Translations under genes and position numbers: made by a program
DNA from: Athripsodes cinereus
Taxonomy: Eukaryota > Arthropoda > Insecta > Trichoptera > Leptoceridae
NCBI GenBank assembly: GCA_947579605.1
Contig: OX388305.1
Location: 32,191,542-32,255,541, forward strand
Length of the DNA stretch: 64,000 bases
Direction of reading: 5' to 3'
Notes under the pieces: generated by a model
The model's database searches: none
The model's input: only the letters and a program-made list of their open reading frames with translations
Told to the model about the DNA's origin: nothing
Part shown: positions 48,201 through 60,200 of the stretch, piece by piece
Layout: each line of letters begins with the position of its first letter
Position numbering within the stretch: the stretch's first letter is position 1

Positions 48201-51200
48201 TAATATAGTAACATTGAGAAAAGAATTCTAGTCTATGGATAATAAGTGTAATAAGTACTTATAGGCAGTGTAGGGACTAGTGATGTAACGAATATTCGTA
48301 TTCGCATTCGCATATTTCAAAGTATTCGCATTCGTATTCGCAAAAAAATATGCAAATATTTTGCGAATATTATTTCGGTAATAAAGTATCGGATATTCGG
48401 TAAAAGTACCGGATACTTACCCGGTACATTGTAGAAAAGGTCTTCTTCTTCTTCTTCCTCCTCGTAATGTAGATCATCGATCTGTTAGGTCAGAAGTTGA
48501 TGCCTCTTGTGATGCTGAAGACCAGCTGTCTTTCTATCTTTTTGGTGGTCTTTCTCGGGGACGTGAACCGACTGGTGTTTCCTTAGGAGCTATATGTACG
48601 ATTCTGTTTTCAGCCATCCGATCTACATGGTCTCTCCAGAATCGTCTCCTTTTCCTACTACATCTTACGATGTCCTCCGTGTTGCATATGTTCCTAATCT
48701 CAGTATTTCTTATTCTGTCTCTGAGAGTTTTGCCCGCAATAGCATGTAATGTTTTCATCTCTGATGTTCTTAGTAGGTTTTTTGTTCGTACCGTGTCTGC
48801 TCTTGTTTCTACACCATACATGTCATAATTGGTCTAACACAGGTTTTATATATTCGGACTTTACTATCAATTAGCATGTGTTTATTTATCCATATGGTAC
48901 TCTTTAGGTTTCCGGCTACAACTGAGGCTTTATTGGTCTGCTCTCTCACTTCGTTGTACCTATTATCAGGTTAAACAAAAAGGGGCTCAGACTATCTCCC
49001 TGTCTTATTCCTTGACTGCAGAAAAGGTACTGCAAGAAAATATTCTTAAAGAAAATCGAGGAGTTTTGAAATATTATAAATTCCTATACCATTTTGAAAA
49101 TTCGGCGACAGGGGGGGGGTAGAAATTTTAATGATTGAGCAATATTGTAGAAATCTAAGCAAGTCAATATTCGCGAATGTCGGCAACTATATATATCCAA
49201 AATCACACATTCGTTACATCACTAGTAGGGACTATACGTTTTATATATTTTTTTTTTTTAAAAAAAAGATATATCTGGGTTTTTGCTATAAACCCAAATA
49301 CAACCTTATACACCTTTCACAGTAAGCTAAAAGCTTGTGTCGTGAAAGGGGAATTTGCCGGCACCTGGGATCGAACCACGGACCTCATATTCACAAGGCC
49401 GAGACTCTACCTCCAGGCTACCGACGAACTCGATATTGGGCATTAATTGTATTGAACAGGTAGGTACTCAGCTAGATAGTTGCTTCAGTAAGAGTATATC
49501 GAAATCTCTATTAACAATCAGTTATAAATAATAAAAAAATAGCTCACACTTGATGATATAAATGAGTATATATCTTTCACCTTTTTATTAGGAAGTTTAA
49601 TAACCAATCTATGTATGTATTATAATAACCTTTATTTATTTACTTTAAATTTGTAGTTTTTTTTTAATTTATTTTCATATCTACGGCGTGAGCTTTTTAC
49701 ATGTTTAATAAACAATCATTTGAAGAAGACAAAAAATGGCAAAGAACAAAACATATAAGAAAATCAATTCATAACAATGATAAGTAAACAATAAATCACA
49801 AAATATTGGAGTGTCAATATAGAATGTCAATGTTTTACCATATCATTGAAATACTGATTCTCATATACATAGCTTTACTTGCGTGGACTGCTTGTAGGTA
49901 TATCGACTGTCCAAAAAATAAAAGTGAAAAAAAAATAATACCGGTGACGTTTTATTCGGTACCTACTACTTAGAAATAAGCAGAAAATAAATTGTGGAAA
50001 TCAGTTGTCGTTACTCCTAAGCTATATATAATATATAATGAGTTACAATCTATTGGATTGGTCTGCAACGAGTTTTGACTTATTTCTCCACTCCTCCCTA
50101 TTCTTAGCCAGTCTCTTCAACTCCATATATGAGCCACAGTTCATGTCCCTCTTCAGTTGGTCCATATAGGCGTCTCTCGGTCGACCTCTGCCATTTGTGC
50201 CTTCGGTCCTGCCCTCTGCAATTGCGATGAGCAGTCCTGGGTGCCTGATGTTGTGGCCAATCCAATTAGCTCGTTGTTGGCAGATTCTTTTGAGGAGTTG
50301 CCTTTTTTCGTTAACACTTCTTCGTTTTCGACGTGTTCCGACCAATGAATCTTCAGCATGCGTCTATAGCACCACATTTCAAATGCCGCTAACCGTCCGC
50401 TTTCCCTCTTGCTGATGGTCCACGTCTCGCACACATATAGCAAAATGCTCCACACAAAGGCTTTAGTGAGATTCTTCCTCACGCTTAGATCAATATTAGG
50501 GGATTCTAATATTTTGGATTTTTTGTTAAAGGCAATTCGTGCCTGGTTTATTCTGCTCACAATTTCTGATTTGGAGCGTCCGTCCTGGTTTATTCTGCTA
50601 CCCAAGTACACGAATTCTCTTACTTGTTTGATGCTCACTCCATTTATGGCCTAAGCTCTCTCTCTCTTTTTCTGCCATCGCACCCAATATATAAGTGATG
50701 CTTCTAACTAAGCTCTGTACCTACAAAATGTTATGAACAAATACATTTCAGGTACGTTGACCACTTGTCAAACAATTAATTTTAATAGATATCTACAAAA
50801 CTATATCGTGTGGAACCTCACTGTAACTCCTCTACATACATATTCAACGCCCATATAAAAAAGTGCACTTACTGTAACACTTGTTATTTCTACAATATAT
50901 CGTTAATTAAAGAAATTCTTGTACAATTATGCTGTAAGGTATTATTATTATTATTATTTATTCATTCTACGGCAAAAAGCCCTTATTACATGATACATAT
51001 ATATAAACAATTTCCACAACAATAAAATTGAAAACACAACACAAACACACTCAAATCTCAATGATATAAAAACATATAAAAGACAATGTAATAGAAATTA
51101 TATAAAAGATATTAAAATTTAAAAATAAAATTACAGAATATAATTTTTTTAATTTAAAACCACAGCACAAACAAATCCAATGTCAGACATGAAATTCAAA

Positions 51201-54200
51201 ATTCAAAACACGTGTAAACTATCATCAATTATAGTTACCAATAAAAATAACAAGACAGACTGGATACAAGAAGATGGATCAATCATAGCTAACAATAAAA
51301 ACGACATCACAGAACAATCCCTATCACCGAACACTACAGCAATTCACACTTGCAAATTCACATCCTCTGGACTCTCAACATGGCTTCTGTCACATGTGAC
51401 TTATATTGGACTAATGATGAGTGAAATATGTCAACCCCTTCAGCAAATTCATTTCCCAAACCCTGAATTCTTTTTAGAGATGAATTCTGACCATACGTAG
51501 TGGTCGAGTCATCAACATAAAATGGTAAGGATATTAAATGATAATCATTTAATATTATTGTACGATAATATTAAATGATCAGTATGTATTTCTCAATACA
51601 TTTTATTTGTTCTCGTCATGGGATTGTGGTTCATACGTATACTTTATTTAAGGTTCTGTAACGATGTTCATTCATACGTAGGTACTGTACGGAGAGTAGG
51701 GGGCGAATACCCCATACTGGACTTACTGCAGACGGACGATACACATTCATGTTTTCATATTATCACGTAAACAAGTGGCCAGTATTTACGTGGTGCCGTA
51801 TGTAATATGTTTGGCAGTAGTTAGAGGTACACTCAGTGTATTTGATTGTAAAACAAATTAATTATTCATTTTAATATAATTTGATTTTATAATTTTACGT
51901 AATCTCCGTGCAGTGTTAATTATTATAGTGTAAATTTTGTTGTGCTTGACGCAACGTATATGTAATGTTTTTAAAATATTATTTTTGTTTGTATAGATAA
52001 GTGTACATTAGGTTTCGTGTGTATGTGTGCTGTACGCATTGTGACATTTCATGTGGATTACTTCTGATATTATAAAAACGGTAAATATATATACGTTAAG
52101 TTTCTAATATTGTTCAGTAACTAACCTTTTTTGTGAATTTGTTAGATGACTAGTGGCCGGTTTCAATAACCTATCTATCCGTGACTGTCGATTGAAATCT
52201 ATGATTTAAAATATAGAACACAATAGATTTCAATCGACAGTAGCGGATAGATAGATTATTGAAACCGGCCATAGGTAGGTAAAATGGAACAAAAGTTTGT
52301 TTCTGCTATAGATTTTCACGATTTATAATCTTTAGTAGAAAGAAATACCTACTTGTTTCAATTTACCTAATTGTAGAATTCTACCAAGAGTGCCGACACA
52401 ACAAATAAATTTGTAAAAATATTTCGTGCATAGGATAACAAAACACCTATCCACATCCTCTATAATTAGGATGTACTCGCTCGCAATTGTAGTCACATCC
52501 TTGGAGGGCCGCTCCTGGACTTTGAGAAGGTGAGGCTTCTTGCACCAAGAAAATTCGTGAGTTACATGACGCACGTAGATCTTGAGAGTGAGATATGGCA
52601 TAGAAGGATGTTACAATAGATCCATTATGGTCGAAATGACACAAGGCATGCAAGGTTCCTTGACATTTATTTAAAAAAAAATAAGCTTTTATTTTGGACT
52701 TCTTAGTTATGGTACCTAAGCATTGGCAAGTTTTGGCAATTCTTTATTCAACGAAATTTCCGAAATAGATTTTTATTAATTTATTACAAGCAAATTTACA
52801 CATATATACACATGAATCATAAAATCATATACTTAATCAGAATACAGAGGGAGAGTACCTACATAGCAGAGTCGTGAGAACTTCGAACTAACTCAAATTT
52901 TCAATAGATTTTAGGATATATTCTGATTTTTTAAAATATATATATATCCTGTAAATATTTATATTATGTAAAGGGTAGGTAGGTATCACTGGTAGAGCGT
53001 CACGTATGAGTGTGCGCAATATGTACTTACAAATATCAACTCTTCTGTTCGAAAATTGAATCCCAATGTCAGTTGAAAGAAGAGAAACTCATTGTCTTAT
53101 TGCCTAAGTCCTAAGCAGGCATTAAATATTTACCTGTAAGTGATATGTATATATATAATGAGAGAATCCTTTACAAATAAAATGTTAATATCGTTAAATT
53201 CAGTTATCTGAGTTATGCTTCTATATACAAGTTCAAAAGTAGTTATATTTGATAAACATCTTTAATTTAAGCGCCCAAGCCGGTTGCGGCTACTACATCA
53301 TTACGCAATAAACCTTTAACAATTAATGTAGCCTACAAGTTTAATAAAGCCACACAAAAGACGTGCAATCCTTTTGAAATGAACGTAAAAAGAAATAAAA
53401 CTATCATATGTATATCGAAACAAAACATCTTTCCATTCCGGTAGGGTAGCCAGCGGAACAACTGGTTGTAACAAACATACGAGACTTTTAGGATAGGTGG
53501 CATACCTCATCACTGAACAGAAGGTATTAAATGTTTTAAAACGTGATGTTTTATGAATGTAAACTTAATAGACAGCATATTGACAAACAAATGTACCTAC
53601 ATGCATCACTCTCACTGTGGCAATTTGCAATGTTTTATTATTGTATAACGACAATAATTCAAGATATATTTTTTTTTCGTTTATTTATATATTGTGATCT
53701 GATTTAATTTTTGTAGTTAAACCTTTGTTATATAGATTAGGCTATTTTTGTATTTTCGTAAACCTCTTTGCAGTGATTATGTATAAGTACTTTTGATTAG
53801 ATTAGTCGAGTAGTTTATATACCACGGAATATTCACGGTAATTTGGTTTATTTTTGTTTCGCTGATTTGCGATAATGTTATTATTGAAGAATAACGAACA
53901 TACTTTTGCAAAGTATTTTTACTTCTTTATATTTATACAAAATAATAATAATAATAATACATAAATCAACTTCATCACTCCGAGCTTTCTAAAGGCAAGT
54001 GAGTCTTTTTTTTAATAATTCAAGTTTTGTGGATGTAAAATTTGTATTAAATGTTAATTACAGAAATAATCGTTCAAAACTATAATGGTAGTTTATCGAT
54101 GTATTTTTACAATTGAACCATTGTATGAGGTCATATATGTAAACTTAACACATGAAACTACCATATAAGGCTTAGAAAAGACAACGTCACCCTATTCGGC

Positions 54201-57200
54201 AGTGCCCCGGACGGGACTTGAACCCTTGTCGCGAGGAGTGCTTTGTCCAATTAAGCTACCGGGCGACTTGCCGAAGGCTCCGATATTCTCTCTTATAAAC
54301 CCGATGACAGCTTCATGTGTACCTACAGATGAAGCTGTCATCGGGTTTATAAGAGAGAATATCGGAGCCTTCGGCAAGTCGCCCGGTAGCTTAATTGGAC
54401 AAAGCACTCCTCGCGACAAGGTTATAATGGTAGTGTTTCTACTTTTCAATTCGGACGTCTGGGGTCCGATTCCCGCTCAACATAACCCCCCCCCATCAGT
54501 CATGAACACTTACCAATATCACTTACTGTGAGGATTTTCGGGAATGTGTTTTGGTTTAAAAAATCAAGTATCTTTACTACCTCACTAATATAAGCAGGAC
54601 AACTAGGGCTAGCAAAGTTAATAGGATTTTTTCGAAAATATGCAATGTGCAGGTAGGTTCAAATCTGTAATCTGAAGATTCAACGCTCAAAGTAAGTTTG
54701 TGAGTACCTACATAAGAATGTAAGATCTGTATAAATCCGAGTGGATGGGTAGCTGCAAGGTATGGATGGTGATGTTAATCAGAGTTAGTGTTAGCCAACC
54801 GCGGCCCGTATGCTTACTGACCGTTTCATATCTCGCAACGCTGCCTCCATCTTTTGCTTCACATACTCATTATGCATTGTATTGCCCGACGACGTAACGA
54901 ACAACACTATTATACGTATTCCTAAATCATGTCTCTAAAACAAAATGAACTCTGCTAATGATCTGACTTATCGTCTTACCTATACACAAACGAATCGGTA
55001 CATAGTTACACTTGCTATCACTAGGTAATTATTGTTGTTCCTATCATCGCCACTTTCATTTTCCATTAGGGCGCTGAGCTGCGATACTGTATTATGTTGT
55101 GAGGCGTATTGCGTAATACGCATACTAATATGAGGTGTTTTACTGCGAATATAATAGTATCTTCCAAGTGATTGTAGTTAATCAATATAGTGTATCCATT
55201 TAATACTGTGATGCAACTCTAATTAACAAGTATCTGATACATTCAACAGTCACTCGACTATTGAATATCAACAAAATATGTATATTGATGCATAATTAGA
55301 TAATTATTTCACATTAACTATGTTCCGATATTAAATAATTTATGTCTCAATTACCTGTTACAACTCTATTGAAGGTATTATTTTTAATTAATGTGTGGAT
55401 ATATTGCGTAATAAGTAAATAGGTACCTCTCTATCTTTTTAAAAACTTTTAATTAGTTATATTACTTATAGCTCAATTTATGTAGATAGATGTATATGAC
55501 ATAAATTTGTTTTTATTTTCTTTGTCAAATGATTTTCGTGTAGGTACATTGCTTCTATTCCTGTTATATCGTCCCTCATCTGACTAACTGTCGTAACTGG
55601 TGAAATGTAAATTGTTCAGGAGAGCATTTTTAGTGTTTTGGCGTGCATAGTTTCGTCTCTCCCAGCTATATGAAAGACTCTAAATGTATTTTATTATTTT
55701 ATTTGTATTTTTATGTATCTTTGAATCATTTTTATGATAAATTAATTTCCATAAGTATATTGGATTTTTTTTTATGCGCCGTCAAAGTAGATAGGACCCT
55801 TTGTGAGATTTTTTTTTCATGGCCATATTTAGTTGTGCTCAGATAGGACTTAACTATTTTAAGAGTCAAAGGTTGAAACAAAACGATTTTATAATATGAG
55901 AAAGTATATTAATTAACAAGAGTGTTTACAATGTAATAACAGCAGTTTTATGGAAAATAAAATGATAGTAAATCACTAAAAAATAAATTAGTATACAGAT
56001 TATGGTGTTCGAGAGTTCTCATCCTCATCAAAATTAAATTCTATCTATTCCCTCACGCCGTATCCCAATTGGGGTAGGCAGAGAGAACGGAACGCCAATT
56101 AGATCTGTCCTTACATACTTCTTTCGCTTCCTCCACAGTCATACAATTTCTCATGCACGCACGTCAGTTTCTTTTACTCTAAAATTAAATTTCGTGATTA
56201 TTTTCAAAATAACGAATTTAGTGATAGAAGGACTTATAAAACTCAGCCTCCTTGAGTAATGTTATCATCGATGTATCGCCAGTAGTCAAAGACATCAAGT
56301 CAGCATATTTTGCCTGGGAAATTTTAGATGGAGTGGATTTGAGACGAGAAATCTAGTTATGCAATATTATTTTAGATACTTGTCGGTTCAAGGATATTGA
56401 ACGATAATTCGTTTCACCATCACTAGTTTTAAAAGAAAACTTAGTAAGACTGTGTTTTTCTACTGAAAATTACGTCATCTCTGTCCAGTTTACATTTAGC
56501 CCTGTGTCGTCAATTCGAAGGGAAAGAAGGAAGACGTAGCTCAATTGATACATAATTTCTTAAAATCCAAAAAATCTGAATAGTTGTGGGGTGTAACGGT
56601 GAAAGGTTTGTTTCTACCTGCTAATTTGAAAATAGGAACTAATTGACTAGGGACAAAAATGTTACCACTTTTCTTAAGCGAATAGTTAATGGCACTGTGT
56701 ACCGAATCACCTTCACTTTGTCCGTGACATGGAACAGATAAACGTAATTTTATTTCATTATTATTTCTTGAATTATTTATAAAGTTAATTAGGGTAGAAG
56801 CGATTATTGAATTTTTGTTTTGACCGCTACAGTCGTCGGCAAATAAATATATTTTTTTATAACATTTTTCATCATACATATTCAGAAAAGAAAAACGTAG
56901 TTTAAATTTCAGAGGAACCCCTCTTGCTTGCACCTTCATGCCACGTGAAACGATAGCACTCATCAGAAGACATATCGTATATTGTAAAGTTATATACTAA
57001 TAAACGTCTTTTATTGAAAACTGCATTTTCATTGCTGATTGGTAAGTTGATAAATTGCTGCATATCAAACGTAGCACACTGTGTTGCAGAATCTTGCTGA
57101 GCCTTTGTTTTGCCAACCATTCTAGCAAGACTAACAAGTATTTTTTTTTCATTTTCATGCTTAAGTTATTGATTTTTCAATTTAGTTTTAACATCTTCTG

Positions 57201-60200
57201 AGCCTTCGCAATATGTCGTACACAAGCTACACTGATCCTTTTTCGGTAGATGGAAAGACAGATTTTTTTATATTAAAACTCTTCTGTATGATACAAAACT
57301 TAGTTTTTCAGGATTGTTTTCAAAGTATCCAGAAACAAAGCGTGCATTTCTCAATGTCAAGTCACTATGCAAGTATTTTCATGTCGTCTTTTCACGACAA
57401 TAGTGAGACTCAACTTTTGGAAATCTCTCAATTTGTTCCTCAATATTGCGACTCATTCTCAGATCACTTTCAATGTAAAATGCTTTGCGCCCGCCACGAT
57501 TTTCTTTTCCTAAAATCCTCGTCGGAGTAATTTTATCGATTGCTGGTTTAACCGTTTTTTTTCCAACACTCAGTGTATTTAAAAAAAATGTTCGGCATAT
57601 CTGCTGTCCGTCTAGCAGAAGATGCTAATAAATTGTAAAATTTCTTCTAGAATTCAAACCAGCAGTTTTTTTTCGTCCCAATTTTTGTTGTGTATAACGA
57701 TGTACTCGCGTTGTAATTGTATCGATCCAAGACCCCAAAAATCTTCTCAAATCATTTCGGGAGTACATTGGTTAAAAAGGTAACATTGACGAGATGCTGC
57801 CTAACAAATTTCAATATTTCACGCAGGTTTTAGCATCCACTTTGCAACAATTTTTTTGGATACTTGGGTCATGTATTCCTTTCTGTGATCTTTTGGTTGT
57901 TTATTTTTGTTTATTTTTATTGACCTTGGAAGATTTTTACCTTAGTACTTCCCTCAATGAGCCGTCAACTTCAAAATCATGTGGCCGCACTTCGTAAATA
58001 TTTGACATATTATTAATTCTTTCAGTACTTTATGCTATACTAAATTATGATCGGGATATTGAGAATCTCTACTAAAATGATTCCAACAAAGAAAAATGCT
58101 ATCCTATGTGAAAATAAATGAAAAGTTATTCCCAGTTAATGACTATACTATAAGTGTCGTATTTCAATGTAGGGCCTACATCGGATATGTTTTTCATTTA
58201 TAAAAAAATCACACTAACTGTAGTATCTGCACTTACGTCCGTTAGTGAGATATTATTTTGATTAATTCGTAGATACGACAACAAATCAGAAAGCTGTTCC
58301 AGGATAACAGCAGCAGCTACAGCTGTGATCTTCGGTGAGAACATGCGTATCAAATCAAAATACATGGTGGCGGTCATAACTCAGTTTTGTCAAAAAAGTC
58401 AGTTACGACAGTTAGTCAGACGAGGGACGATATAGGTAATCAAAATCCATTGGCATTCGAGTTCATATTGTATCCTCTCCTTAGTATAAAAATAGGCACT
58501 TCAATTTATTTGGATATTTGTGGCCTCAATACTATAACTGGACATCTCAAAATCAATAGTTTTGAGATAATGAATAAATCATGACTCAGAAGGATAGTAA
58601 TTAATACGTTGTATAATGTCGAAACATTGTGATTACAGTACAATAATAGATATAGTAACAAGAAAAATTGTCAAATAGCTATCAAGTGTTCTCTAATTAC
58701 ACAAGGGCCATCAGTTTGCGGAGATCAGTCGGGAAACTTAATGCAAGATCATTGATTGAAAAGTAACTGAGATGAATAGATGGGATGTACAAGATGTCTT
58801 TCAGAATGATAGAAGGTGTGTAGATTAGGTTATTTCCCTGTGGATGATGACGGAAAAGCTCCTGGAGAAACTAGGAAAGACTTATTACAGATAAGACCGC
58901 CAGAAACTGTGATGAGCAGGTACCTACCTACTATCAATGTGTGGGGTGAGTCGTCGGATAATACTAATAGTTATCGTGTGTATTGTGTAGTTTAATGGAG
59001 TGGGGGAGGCAGCCAAAATAAAATAAAGAATGTTAAAACGCCGGGGCAAAGTTAAGAACTGATTCGGTCTGCCTTGGTACGGGCTCATGCCTATTTATGT
59101 AGGTGGATTTCTATGACGTATTATGTCTAAATATTGTGAAATAAATAAATAAATAAATACGCGCCGTTGCATCTCCGTATACAGGGAGTTCTGCTTGTAT
59201 CAGAGTGAAATAACCTTTCGTAGTGATTCACGCTGCCCAAAGGAGTGAAGTAAGGGTGTGCTATGTCACCATGCATACTCAATTTTTACAGATTATTGGA
59301 TTTTTTACTTTTTTGCTTTTAATAGATCATTGCATTCGTTCTCTGAAAGGTATGAATGTATGTTGATCTGAATGGGATGAATGTTAGAGCGTAAATGTTT
59401 GTCGATGAGTTGGTAGTAATGTGATGTTCACATTTGGCGAATATTGCCAGGCGAATTTCGCTTGCATAAAAAAAATTCGCCGGACGCCCATTGATCGTCA
59501 CACCTTTTCACACAGTCCACTGATATAGATACGATCTGTCAAATGCGCTTTGATTTTGACGTTGTTTTCTAAATGGCGGACGTCGAGAAACAACTGTCAC
59601 GAAGCGGGAAATATTATAAAAAAATTCCCGCACCATAGATACGGACGCCGCGCAAATCTACGCATGCGCGAATCTTCCAACCAGAGAAAAAGTTGAAAGG
59701 TGATCAACCTGAGACGATTTCGTTTTTACTAGTTTTTATCTTTTGAGTGATATGAACTGTGGCTCATACGTAGAGCTGAAAAGACTGGCGGAGAATAGAG
59801 ACGAATGGAGAAGAAAAACCAAACTCGTTGCAGACCAATCCAATCTCTTCATCTTTTGAGTGATATGAACTGTGGCTCATACGTAGAGCTGAAAAGACTG
59901 GCGGAGAATAGAGACGAATGGAGAAGAAAAACCAAACTCGTTGCAGACCAATCCAATGGATTGTAACTCATTATATATATCTTTTGAGACTAGCTGTCAT
60001 TTTGTTTACACGGTTCAAATGACTGACGATATTTTGATGTCCTGGCGATATTCGCCAAATGTGAACACCACATAATGGATGAAAGTATATGTGATCTATA
60101 GCGAATGGTGACTATATAGTATACATATACATATATGAAAATTGTGCTAATATTGCATTTAGAATGAATGCATAAAAGACTGAAATCTTGGTGTTTGAGA

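Noticed and set aside
51180..51500. 106-codon plus-strand frame
   Set aside because: No recognisable domain, in a region of retroelement 3' tails; not enough to call a gene.
54192..54531. Nearly identical open frames on both strands
   Set aside because: They result from the perfect palindrome and are not coding.
57213..57530. 105-codon plus-strand frame
   Set aside because: It is the shadow of the minus-strand transposase-like pseudogene, whose motifs read on the other strand.
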